Shown in pieces: positions 1-11,500 of a stretch of 64,000 bases of DNA. The notes beneath the pieces are model-generated. The model saw nothing but the letters and a program-made list of their open reading frames with translations, ran no database searches and was not told the DNA's origin. A program made the position numbers and the translations under genes. Within the stretch, counting starts at the first letter, position 1; every line of letters begins with the position of its first letter. Source of the DNA: Polytrichum commune (Eukaryota > Streptophyta > Polytrichopsida > Polytrichales > Polytrichaceae); the NCBI GenBank assembly GCA_950295325.1, contig OX485804.1:22568001-22632000 (forward strand), written 5' to 3'.

Positions 1-99
1 TTTGGACTTTTAGCTTGGCCTTTGGAGGCTTCACACTAGGGTTGTCCAAGTTGAGAGGCCGTGGGAGTTCATGGCCATGGGACTTTGGACTTTGGGCTT

Positions 100-260
100 G
101 GCCTTTGGAAGCTTCACACTATGCCTGGCTGAACGAATGCTCCAATTCCTCTATTTGATTGACTATTTTTTAGGCCATTTCTTTTGAACTCTCAACAAAA
201 TTTGGCCATTCAATCCCACTACTACCTCTCGACTTGAGCAGCCATAGTGTGAAGCGGCCC
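100..260. mobile_element. Short foldback/MITE-like element, copy 1
   Basis: The left arm reads GCTTCACACTATG and the right arm CATAGTGTGAAGC followed by GGCCC, giving an inverted pair about 160 bp apart. The motif TAGTGTGAAG-GGCCC recurs at the ends of larger elements in this window (15786-16283, 20791-21854), so this may be a deleted relative of them. No clear target-site duplication was seen. Confidence 0.5.
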
Positions 261-549
261 TTACAAATGGCAATGGGATGAAACACTTCCCAAATCAATC
301 CGATGCTTGTAAATGCGTGTAGAGTTGGAAATGGCCACAACCGGGTCACGTAACTTAACTTAACTTAGTGCAGCGTTGAAGAATGGAAAGGGGGGGGGAC
401 TAGGCTAGGGAAGTTCAGGAGTCCTGACACAAGTGTTTATGTGGTAATATCAAAGTCAAATGGATGCATAAAATATAAAAAAATTACAAGATCTTGGCCG
501 TTAGATTGGAGGGGTTGTTTCAGACTTTGGACTTTGGACTTTCAGCTTA

Positions 550-709
550 GCCTTTGGAGGCTTCACACTATGCCTGGCTGAACGAATGCTCGAGATCCTC
601 TATTTGATTGAATATTTTCCAGGCCATTTCTTTTGGACTCTCAACAAAATTTGGCCATTCAATCCCACTACTACCTCTCGACTTGAGCCACCATAGTGTG
701 AAGCGGCCC
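550..709. mobile_element. Short foldback/MITE-like element, copy 2
   Basis: This is the same inverted-arm element as at 100-260, carried in the second copy of the tandem duplication. It therefore most likely arose by the duplication rather than by a second insertion. Confidence 0.5.
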
Positions 710-3037
710 TTACAAACGGCAATGGGATGAAACACTTCCCGAATCAATCCGATGCTTGGAAATGTGTGTAGAGTTGGAAATGGCCACAACCGGGTCACGT
801 AACTTAACTTATTCGTGCAGTGTTGAAGAATGGAAAGGGAGGGGGGGGGGACTAGGCTAGGGAAGTTTGGGAGTCCTGACACAAGTGTTTATGTGGTAAT
901 ATCAAAGTCAAATGGATGCATGGTGGGGGGGTGGATGAAAAAGGTAAAGAAAAGGAGCCCCCTGTGTAAACATAATGGCAGAGATTTGGTGAATCTCTGG
1001 ATGAGTTAGACCCCTTTACTGACAAAAGTAAATTTGTCAAATAGATGGATGAAATGTATGGACCAAATACATCCTACCAAGATGACCCTACACTACCGGA
1101 TGATAGTGCATGGCAACCGACCGCTAGTTGCGCTAGTTACAAATGACCCAATTGAGTTTAAGAAATAGTGGATTGAAGTTCAATACTTCAAGGAATTTAT
1201 CAGTTGCTTTTTATTTAAGGATATGTAGAATATGCCTTGAATTAATAAAAAAAAAGGTCACAACATGTAACCGGTTGGACTTGGGAACACTAGGATTTTG
1301 ACCGATTATGTCAAAAAATCTCATGGACACTAGATAATGGAGAAGTACCCAAAACTGAATAGATTGGTTGACGGTTTGATCCCCAATTCAAAAATCTTCT
1401 CTCTTCTTGACAAGAAAAATAGCAAGGTGGCCACCTGCCTCCGTCAAATACACGTATCCTACTTTTGTCAAAAGAGGCGAAATCCTCATTACAATGTAGC
1501 AGTAAACAAAGATGATTTGAATCAATGTTGGTTTTCTATATAGGCGAATGCATGGTATCAATAATCAACATCAAAGTACGTGCCCACATGTTTCAAAAAA
1601 TTGCAGTATGTTGACGGGTATCTCAAGGTGAAACAATCCTTGAACCCAAGCTTTTATTCATATTAACACGATTTTAACTCAAAATCATGTTGATAGTAAG
1701 ACGATGTTGCCCAGGTATAAAGATTCTTGCATGGTAAGTATATGACCGGAACGGTAGCGAGAACAAAATCATCTCCAAATATTCATACCCTTACTAATAT
1801 CAAAAATTTGTGAAACCCTCATTATAGATACCCGAATTGGTTTGTTTACTTGAACAAAACACGATCCCACTCCAACACTGGGTTTGGAGCAAAATGTTAG
1901 TGTGGACAGATGGATGAATTTCCTGAGCAGGAGGGGAATTGGTGCACTGTGTCATCCACTAATTTCACTAGATCCTGTGTGTGAGGAAAAGTTGGAAGGA
2001 CCAGGGCAACAGGCGGTTAGGGTCAAATGGATGAAATGAATCTTGGTTTAGTGGAAGGAGAGGAAAACGAAGGCGAGGTAATATACATATATATATGGAG
2101 GGGTAGGGGTAATGTCCTATTAGTACTACCAGGGCTACTAAGCTGTCCCTGAATTAATAAAGATCATGTCCACAGGTGGCAGTTGACAGTCAGGTCTATG
2201 ATAAGTACATTAGGAGTGTCCGAGTGTGTATAGTGGAGGCACCTATTTCCAATCCGGACCCCATTGGCAATCTAGAGGGTACCGTCATTTCAATCGGGCT
2301 GGGACTCAATATCAATAAGTTATGAATTAATAATGTCATCACACATCTCCTGGTCTTGGGTGTTAAAGTGGGGAGGATGAGCAGTTTCGAGCATCCACAA
2401 CGCGCCTGCCAACATCGCTTGGCAGGCGTGGCAATTTTGGCGCTCCTCGACGGGCTCAGGATGACTCCCGTTAGTCTCCCGTGTCTCGCCAAATACCTCC
2501 CGGTCTCGGCAAGTTTTGTCCCTTTGTTTTGCCATGAGCTTTGTTCCTCTTGCTAGACAAAATCAATGCCATGATGGCAGTAGTAGCTGCGTTTTTGCCG
2601 AATTCGCAGCTCTAGCTGTTTTTTTTTTTTTGGGGGGGGGGGGTCTTTCTTGATTTCGCACCTATAGGTGCATTCGAAAATAATATTGCAACTCCCTGTT
2701 GGTTTCGCAACTACAACAACATTTTCATATTTTTTCAGCCTTGGTCGGTTGATGTTACAACTACAACCGTGGTTTTTAAAAAAATAAAAAATAAAAAATT
2801 TCTTTGTCATGGTTTCATGTCTTCTTGATCATGATTCTTTTGGGTGTTTGTTTCGTGTCTCGATGCCGGTCTTATCTTTTGCTCTTTGTTTTGTATCTTT
2901 GCTGACCTAATTTTTTGCTTTTCGTTTCATGTCTTTATGTTGCTATTTTTTTTCCATCTTCGTTTCATGTCGTGATGTTGGTTTCGTTTTCCATCTTCAC
3001 TAAAATCACAATCGCATTAGTGAGTTATGATTAATGC

Positions 3038-3064
3038 GACTAATGCCCTAACAAGGCATTAGTC
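3038..3064. repeat. Perfect 10-bp stem hairpin
   Basis: GACTAATGCC (3038-3047) pairs with GGCATTAGTC (3055-3064) across a 7-base loop. Further copies of GCATTAGT lie just to the left. It could be a foldback remnant; no function is implied. Confidence 0.6.
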
Positions 3065-4690
3065 ACATTAGTCACAATGTACTAAATATCCATAACTCTC
3101 ACATATTCATTCTAAATTTCATTGCAATTGTCTATTTTAAATTACTTTTACTTTTATTATGATTTGTGTATGACTTTGTGATTTATAAATTTGTTTCATT
3201 TTTGTGATACTCTTTGTGCTTTTACAAGCCCAAGCCACCGTGGCCGCCCTTCGGCGCCAACGTGGCCTTGGGAATGGGTACCGGGACTGCATGGCGGGCG
3301 CCACGTTGAGGCGCCTGCCCCGCACCTCCCCACGCCACTGGCCCACACTGCCATGGGGGCCCGTCAAATGACCTTTGACCGGCGCATCTAACGGAAACCC
3401 ATTGGCGATGCTCTTAGATGAGCGGTTCTGGTAGACTTTGGACATTTGCAATATGTACAGGCCAACTTTTAGGCTTAAAAAATCCGTAATAATTTCAATT
3501 TCATGAAAAGACTTACTGAAAAATTTACAGTACTCCTAATTTCTAGACGGGATAATTCTGCTCTACCTTATGTTTTTCCAAACCTAGCGCAAAACCTCTT
3601 AAGTGATCCCCCCTACGGCCCGCCCCGCCCATGTAAATTTGTTCATCATGAATGAATCGACCCCAATTTTTGTTTTTTTAATGCTATTTACTTGTGCTTA
3701 GCTTATTTGAATCAACTCCTATGAAAATTGACTTCAATAATTAATGGCATGTTGAATCCCAATTTGACTAAAAACACAAAAGACATTATAAATTACATCA
3801 CTTCGTCTTTGCCTTATGAATGGATGAGTCTACATGGTTGGGGCGACCCAATATACGCAGTTGCATGTGCTTTGTCCACTTTTCCTTGGGCGTGCATCCC
3901 GATGAATCGGAAATGTGAAGCCCTTGACATTGAGGGCAATTCAACCCATTCCCACCAACATTTTTTTGTTAATAAATAAATATGTATTTAGATAAACTAG
4001 TCATTTTGTCTGTGGAATCAAACAAATGTCATAGTATTACTATGTAAGGGTTGTTTGCTTTCTTCCCCAATACAATTGCCCTTGTTGTAGCTATCTAATT
4101 GACAATTGTTTATGATAGTAGGGCCCTTGTTGTGGAAGAAATGGGGTAGGAAACAAGTAGCCAATGTTGGCATTCAAGTACCTTGAAATGTCTTCAGATG
4201 GTGGGGCCTTGCCGTACATGGTAGGTACAAGTGAGCTTTGGGGCACCTGCCATGAAGGTCATGCAGGTGGCAACTAGCACACAGTTCCAATACTAAGGTC
4301 CAGTGTGTGCAAAAGGTGGAAATCCTTAGAATGATCCCTAAATCCACAAAGCGCAAGCAAGGGGTTGAGTAATGTTACGGTATGAGGGAACGATAGTATG
4401 TGCCCAAGTGTTCATTGGCATGGGACCCACAAATGAAGAGGTCAAAGTCCCAACATGAATGAGTGGCCTGTGTGAGGTAGCGTAGGATTTCGACCAAGAA
4501 TGTAATCCTAACAAACTTAAGATCAAATGAGCAAGTTTGAATGACATGCTCTCCACCAATGAGAATGATCCATTATTTGAGTCCATGAGGGCTGATTACA
4601 CAAAACCACAACCACCATGGTTGACACATTAGTTCACTACATTGGCTTTTGCTTATTAACGATAAGAAAAGATGAAATGCAGTGAATTTA

Positions 4691-4713
4691 ACCATCACCA
4701 CCACCACCACCAC
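4691..4713. repeat. (CAC)n microsatellite
   Basis: This is a run of about seven CAC/ACC trinucleotides in intergenic sequence. Confidence 0.8.
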
Positions 4714-5659
4714 AAAACTACTCTTAATCAAGTGCACAATCAAAGATGGTTGTGATAGTTCGAACTTCCTTATTTGGTTCTACTTTGTTTGTAATTACTC
4801 CATGGCACCGGGAAAGAACCTTGAGGCCTAAACACGGAAGATGAATTGCCGAGGGAAAAACTCTTTGACAAGTTTTCTTGCACTAGAACCCACAATTTGC
4901 ATGTCTCCATTTCACATATCACAACAATTAGAAGTGATGAGAGTTGTCGACGATTCGTCCCAAATGACCTCGATTACACTAATTCGGATCTTTAGAACTA
5001 ATTATGATGTCAGATCAACTAAGAAAAGTAACTTCCGAACTACATATTGTTTCAAGGTTTTTATGTCGGATGAATGAGAGGTTTGCTTGTATACGATACT
5101 TCCCTCTTTGTAACAGTGACCCTTCAATCTCTAGATCCACACAAAAGAGGTGTCCGTTTAAGACAAGTAACTCAATTCGGCTCATGTACCTTAAATACAC
5201 CCCAAGTCCTTTAACGATTGGCTCCTAAAGGACCAAGGCATAGTTGCAATAGTAAAATGACTTAAGACCGAAGGCTTGATGAATTCTAGAGTTGTATATG
5301 CATAAATACAATGTGTCGGAATCCATTGAAGGATTGAACATCCATATGGTTGCATGCACATAGACTTGTGTTGTGGAGAAATCCACAATTCCATGCTTTT
5401 GATATTTAGATTTCACGAGTTGTGATTGCACCGACTCCAAAAACAATGTGCTTCTTTTCATACAAAGTCTACAAGCTATTTAGCCCAACAAAAGCACGAT
5501 CACACGTGACAACGGTGGCCACATATACTACACATCAAAGCAAATTAAAACTCGCATATTTGCATGTACTTGGTTATGTGATGATGCTTTGTTCTCACTC
5601 AAAACACATGTATTGAAGCAATTGTATACATAAGATAGGAGAATCGATTATTTTGAGAT

Positions 5660-6565
5660 AGGGTTTTAGTTGGGAAATAAACAACTAGGAATATACATTT
5701 CCCTTTTGTAACCAAGTGTGTCGAAAAGTGACCCTTCCTAAAACTGACACGTTCTTCGAGTACACTTCTTAGATTAGTTCCTTGCTGTTATTGAAACTTT
5801 GGGTTAAAATATACAGTCTAGGTGCCCTTGGACACAAATAAAACTTAGTACCGGTATTCTAAGCATCAATAAGTTATCACATGTGAGCATACTTTAGTGT
5901 TCTCTCTGACCTAATAAGATGATGTATAAATTAAAAGTTTCAAACCGATAAGGGCCACTTCACACACGAGCCAAGAGCCGTGACCACGAATTTGTGAGAG
6001 CCCAAAGGAAAGTGTCCAAAGGCCGTCTCACCACCCTCCAAAACCATGTAGTGTGGTCACGAACTCTCAAGTACACTCCTTCTTACGCTCACATCAATTC
6101 ACATGTGGTCTGAAGAGTATAGTGTCTAACCCTCCCTGCAAAGGGTGAAGTAGTTCTACATCCAACGATATTGCCCTTGGGCGTGGCTAATAAGGATGTT
6201 TTACGAACATACACTTTATTCACTCCGGCCTCTTTTGTAGACCGGAGTTCTTCTTCTTCTAGTATGAAGAGTCCAACCCCTGGGGGCGTCCCCAAGCATA
6301 CTAACATATTTGAGCTACATAATTTAATTTTTGGCCAATTGTGTTAAAAGTGACATTATCTAAAAGCAACTTATGCTTCAAGTGCATTATTTGAATAAGT
6401 GAAGCATTTGTATGTTATTCAAGCTTTAGGTATGCAACTTGGGTGCCTTTAGATGCAAATACATACGTTGCATTATGATCACCAAAGTCTAATAAGAGTA
6501 TATTTTGATTTTCTCCTCTAACATAAGACAATGTATGTAATCACGTTTCAAGCACACATATACAT
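5660..6565. repeat. Diverged direct repeat pair
   Basis: The block at about 5805-5950 resembles that at about 6420-6565: both contain a GGTGCC-TT(G/A)GA-ACAAAT-type segment, then a CT(C)T-ACCTAATAAGA/ACATAAGACA-type segment, then GTATAA/TGTAATCA. They are separated by about 610 bp and partly filled by the inverted-repeat element fragment at 5952. The similarity is partial and gapped, so this is an old duplication at best. Confidence 0.35.
5952..6067. mobile_element. Left-end fragment of GGGCCACTTCACAC element
   Basis: GGGCCACTTCACACACGAGC and the ~110 bases after it match the left end of the complete element at 15786-16283. The shared features are the words CCAAGAGCC(G/A)TGACCA, GAGAGCCCAAA and CATGTAGTGTGGTCACG. 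No matching right end was found nearby, so this copy looks truncated. Confidence 0.7.
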
Positions 6566-7559
6566 AAAGTATGATTTATGAGCTCGGTGAAACCTATATA
6601 AATCATGTATATGGGGGTAGATTTAGACCCCACATCCTTCAAGGGCTTGAGATTCGTGCCATCTACATGAAACTCATCGATCGTGGATGAAGGGGCTCGT
6701 GTAAAAAAAAAATCCCCTGCAAGATCAAGGGCCAATTCATTTCAACTCAACATCGGTAGACTAATTCGGGGCCTCTAACTCTATTGCCAGAGTCAAACAT
6801 TTTTAAGATAACCGTTTTAGAGGTTATAATAAAATTCATTGCGTTTTCACCTTCGCAGTGGACGAGTTTACTTAGGGCTAGTTTAGACTATCATGAACAA
6901 GTGCATTAGTTGGTCAAGAGGTTCAGCCCAAATGAGATGGTTATTTGAGGCAATGGTTGGAATGGTGGAGGAGATGACAAAAAAAAAACAATAAAGAAAT
7001 GCATGAAGTTGGAGTTCTATGAAGACCAAGTTTCTTGTCCACGGGTTTGAGATTGCCCAAGAAACTTGACATGCAGAGAACTCCCCTAGCAAAAAGCTTT
7101 GCTGTGTTAACATTCATTTCATTTTTTTACTCATGCTTTGAAGCAACTCTCCACCAAAGAAGTCTTGGCCAGAGTGTAAATCCCAAGCAGTGAAGAACTC
7201 CTTTCCCTAGCCAATGAAATTGCTCCATTCCCCTAAAATTCTCGACCAACGGGTGCACTTGGTCACTGTAGTCCAAAGTGGCCCTTAGACACCACAAGTC
7301 CGTAGCCCTCTTTAAGGGTTAAGAGCTTGGCCATAACTAATGTTAGGGAAGACAGTTAGTTAAGTTAGTGGGGGAATTGTACTTAGCTAGAAAGAAGTGG
7401 GGGAGTGGCGGGGATGGATGAGGGGGGAGGGAAACGGGGGAGAATGTAGGAAGAGCCATGGATGAGAATTCCAGGCCCTGCGGAAGGGGGCGGGGGGGGG
7501 GAACGACTAGTCACTAGACGAGAAAGGGGAGAGGGGGGCCGCCATAAAGCGCAGTCATG
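6566..7559. other. Gene-free stretch
   Basis: No gene, RNA or clear repeat was recognised. It runs into the GC-rich leader of the zinc-finger gene and contains a 10-base G run at 7492-7501. Confidence 0.4.
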
Positions 7560-8513
7560 AATTAATGAATGCGGCGACGAGCTTTTGGGGACAGTCCCAT
7601 GCATTTCATCCGTCGCAGCGGACACCCCGGCCGCCAAACCTCATTGCTCGCTTCAAGCTCGCAAGCCAAGCCAAGGCAAGCAGCCCCCAACGGCACCCTG
7701 CCAGCCAAAACCCATAAAAAACCTCCAACTCTATCTCCTCCCTCTCCCATCCTCCATTCTCCTCTCCGCCTTCCTCCTCCAAAACCACGCACAAAACTCC
7801 CGCTAATCTTCCCCCAGCATTGTCCCCATACCCAAATGCAAATTCACAAACACAGATGCAAACACCCACAAACAACCACTAACAACCGCAACCGCAATCG
7901 CATCCCAGTCGCGCAGGGTTTTGGGTTTAGGCCAAGCACGGGATCCAGCTTGGTGCTTGCTCTGATCGGTGGCAGACGTGAGGGCGATGGCCATGTAGCA
8001 AACATCAGTTCGTTGCAGAAGATGGCAGGCAGCCAGGCCAGGACAGGCAACGCCAGGCAAGGCAAGGCAAGGCAAGGGGGAGGTAGTGTGATGAGATAGA
8101 GAGATGACGGTGCTGATGTCGCATCATCCTGTGCCCCCATTTAGCTTCGGGGGCAAGCCGTCTCCATGCACATTCATCCGCGAGCCTTCTGCATTGTCTC
8201 GTGCGCAATTCTTGCTCAGAGTGGCGGAGTTCGAGTTTGTTGGTGTTTGTAGTGTTTTTGGTGGTTTTGGGGGGTTGGGGTGGGGTGAATTGTTGTTGGA
8301 AGTAGTGTGATGTGGAAGTGTGTCTGTGTGTGTTTGTGTTTCTGGGGGTGTGTTGCTGGGGATCGGGTGGAGGAGTGCCAGGAGGAAGAGTGCTGATTGT
8401 TGGAAGCTTTTTGTGTGTGTTTTTGCGTTGGGTTAGTTGAGAGAGGGAGAGAGAGAGAGAGAATTGGTTTGTGTAGGTTTGGTTTTCGGTGAGGACAAAA
8501 GGGGAAATCTGGA
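7560..8513 (+). promoter_or_regulatory. GC-rich promoter / 5' leader of the zinc-finger gene
   Basis: Base composition shifts sharply to GC- and CpG-rich at about 7560 and stays so to the ATG at 8514. This is typical of a plant promoter plus 5' untranslated leader. It contains a short (GGCAA)n tandem run at about 8058-8077, C/T- and CA-rich tracts, and a GA repeat near the start codon. Several overlapping ORFs on both strands here reflect low stop-codon density, not proteins. I could not place a TATA box or transcription start. Confidence 0.5.
8437..8462. repeat. (GA)n tract in 5' leader
   Basis: A GA-repeat lies about 55-75 bases upstream of the ATG at 8514. GA/CT tracts are common in plant core promoters and leaders and can bind GAGA-binding BBR/BPC factors; a role here is inference. 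Confidence 0.6.
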
Positions 8514-11500
8514 ATGGAGGTTAGCAAGAGAGCAGCAGGAGTGATGGGTGGGGCTTCGGAGGGGAGCCCCAGGCAGATGAAGCTGTCCGAGACCTACCGC
8601 ACCGTGAAGAAGAATTCGGTGTTTGGAGAGAAGAAACAGGACTTCTTTGGTTACAAGGAGGAGGTTGGAGGGGGAGGAGGAGTGGCGCAGGCAGTTTATT
8701 TGGCACCTGGTAGATCTGTGAATGTGGAGGCGGGACATCTTCCTTTCATGAGCAACACCGTGTTGTCATCCTTCCCTTCTCCTCTTGGAGTGCAGACAGG
8801 TTACAGCACCTTCCCTGGAGTCCCTCGCAAAGGGCAACCACCGAGTTTGGGTCTCAAAGGAAATACCAAGGTGGAACCAATGCCAAACCTTATGTTCGGA
8901 AATGTGAAAGCGGAGCCCGTTGATCATCTACCCCTCTTCTGCTCGCCCGCTTTGGCAGGCATTCCGAAATTGGGGAAAGGCTCCAAACCAGAACCCTCTC
9001 CTGTTGTCCCCAAGGCCAATCCTGCAGTCTCGGTGAATCTTAAGCATTACGTGGGCCCCGAACAGGCAGACGGGATGCCAAAGGTGGCGCCCTTTTCGTC
9101 TCCGCATGGCCTACCACTCGAGAGGATGAAGCATCAGCAGCAAGAGTCGGTTGCTGCTGCTGCTGCTGCTGCTCCTCCTCCTCCTCCTCCACTTGTGATG
9201 GTGCTGGAAGACGATTCGGTTCCTGGGAAAAGAGCAGACACAGCAACAGCCACCGTTGCTGCTTCTGCTGCAATGGGGGGAGTCAAAGGGTTGGGTTATG
9301 TGAAAGTGGAACCGGTCGAGAAGTTGTTCACTGCCTTGGACATGTTCCCGGGAGGAGGGGGTACTGATGCATCAAGTAACCCACTGCCTTTTGCATTAGC
9401 GAAGGAGCTTCCACCACTGGCAGAGATCGTTGTGAAGGAAGAGAATTACCCGGTGGGTGAAGCCTCCCCCATCCCCAACAACAAGCTGATGACAGCACTG
9501 GACATGTTCCCTGCTGGAGAATTGGGTCCCCAAGAGGCACATCATCACAATCATCTTCGCGGTGGACTGTCATCACCGAACTTGATGATGAGTACTGACA
9601 CTCTGGGTGATGATGCGTCAGAGACTTTTCATGGCATCATTCGTCGTGTTAAGAGCGAACCAGAGGCTGGTGTTGGTGGTTTTGGAGAGAAAGCAACAAC
9701 ACCTGGGTCATCCTTGGAGAAAATTACAAAGGACATCAAAGTGTCAGAGATCATCCAGAACGCAGTCGCACGTGCGGAGTGTCCACCAATACGCACAGAT
9801 AATCTCCCAACCGGAGTGTTTACCGATCGCAAAGCATTCCAGCCTGCACCTCCACCTCAAGTGTTGTCTGGAGAAGAGTCTGATGAGTATAGCTCATCAT
9901 CGACAGAGTCTGATGACACGGATGATGAAGAAGAAGAAGGTCTGTCCAAAAAGGAGAGAAGAGACGGAATCAACGAGGCGATCGAGAGATCACTCCAGCA
10001 GAAGCGCCAGAGGCCACAAGAGGATGTGGAGAAAAAGCACAGGAACAGCAACCCAGGCCGGCGTGTGCAGGGTGGCCGGCTGTATGACTCATCATTTGGC
10101 ATCACATGCCATTGGTGCCGACAGAAGACGGTGGAGCCTCACGTGAAGTGCAGGGAGTGCACCATCCACTACTGTGGTCCTTGCCTACTTAACAGGAACG
10201 GTGAGAATATCAAGGAAGAGTTGTGCGATGGTGTGAGATGGCTTTGTCCCAAATGTAGGAACGGCTGTGGGCCAGGCTGTGACAACTGGTATGTGGCCAA
10301 ACTCCACTTCTGCATCTTTATTTTATTTTATTTTAATTTAATTTTTAACTCATGTGGTCACTTGATCCTGTAGCAGAGCAGCATATGGGTTATCAGGTTC
10401 TCAGTTGAAAAATTTACATTCCATCTATCCTATGCGTGAAACTTCCGGTGAGTGAGGATGTGTGGAAAGTGCGGAAGGTTTGCAGTCCTTGTAGTAATTG
10501 CGTCTCCACATGATCAGAGTAGATGGAGTCTTGTGAACTGTTGTCATGGTTAGTATTGTTCAAGCTGTGATAACGGGTATGGGTCAAAGTCCACGCCTGC
10601 AGCTGTTCATTTCACGTCCATCTACCATAGGTATATCATATATTTGAAACCTCCGCCATTTGAGGATGTGTGAAAAGTAAGGAAGTTTTTTTCTTGGTAA
10701 GGAGTGCAATACTCCGAGTTGCAGTGCTTGTGGTAACTGCATCTTCGCATGATCAGAGTAGAGTCTTGTGATTATTTGTCATGGTTAGTGTCGTTCAAGC
10801 TGTGACAACTGGTATGTGGTCAAACTCCACTTCTGCATCTTCTATCTTATGTGTTCACTAATCCTGTAGCACAGCAGCATACGCGTCAGTGCAAAGCACT
10901 ATCAGGTTCTGAGTCTTAAGCAGAGAGGTTCATGTTTGTTGAAAAATTTGCATTTCATCTATTCTATCTTCAAAACCTGCAGCATTTGAGGAATTTTTTT
11001 CTAGGTAAGGAGTGCAGTACCCGGAGTTCCAGTTCTTTTAGTAACTGTATCTTTTTCATGAGCAGAGTAGTGTGGTGAAGTGTTGCCATGGTTTGTTCGT
11101 TCAAGCTGTGACAACTGGTATATGGTCATAGTCCATTCCTCCATCTTTTAATGGTGGTCCCAACTTATGTGTCACTGATCCTGTAGGAGAGCAGTGTCAG
11201 TGCAAGACACTATCAGTTTCTGCGTTTTGAGCAGAAGTTTATGTCTGTTGAAAAAGCTGTATTTCATTATATCTTATCTCTGAAACCTCCAGCGTTTGAG
11301 GGTGTATAGAAGTGCTGAAGATTTTTTAAATAAAAAAGAGTGCATTACTCCAGGTTGCAGTCCTTCTGGAATGACTGCATCTTCACATGATCAGAGTAGG
11401 GCTGCCAAAGCCTTGTGAACTGTTCTCATGGTTAGGATGGTCGAAAAGTCCTACATGTGCTTCTAAACAAGGGCACATTAGGATTATTGCACTCCTATCA

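Larger units (their letters stand above)
81..921. repeat. Tandem duplication, ~450 bp unit
   Basis: Two adjacent copies of a ~400 bp block (about 81-469 and 528-921) match nearly base for base at a period of 449-452 bp. They differ by scattered substitutions and small indels, including a G-run that differs in length. Positions 1-45 hold the edge of a further partial copy, so the array may extend left of the window. No coding potential is seen; the short ORFs here sit inside the repeat. Confidence 0.85.
922..5650. other. Gene-free stretch
   Basis: No gene was recognised. All ORFs are under about 105 codons and lack family features. The stretch holds a 12-base G run at 2632-2643 after a T run, a GC-rich island at about 3220-3400, a short perfect hairpin at 3038-3064 and a CAC microsatellite at 4691-4713. 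Confidence 0.5.

Noticed and set aside
7569-8099. 176-codon ORF before the zinc-finger gene
   Set aside because: Low-complexity product from GC-rich leader with equally open frames on both strands; better read as promoter/leader.
9607-10146. 179-codon plus ORF in another frame of exon 1
   Set aside because: Shadow of the zinc-finger coding sequence.
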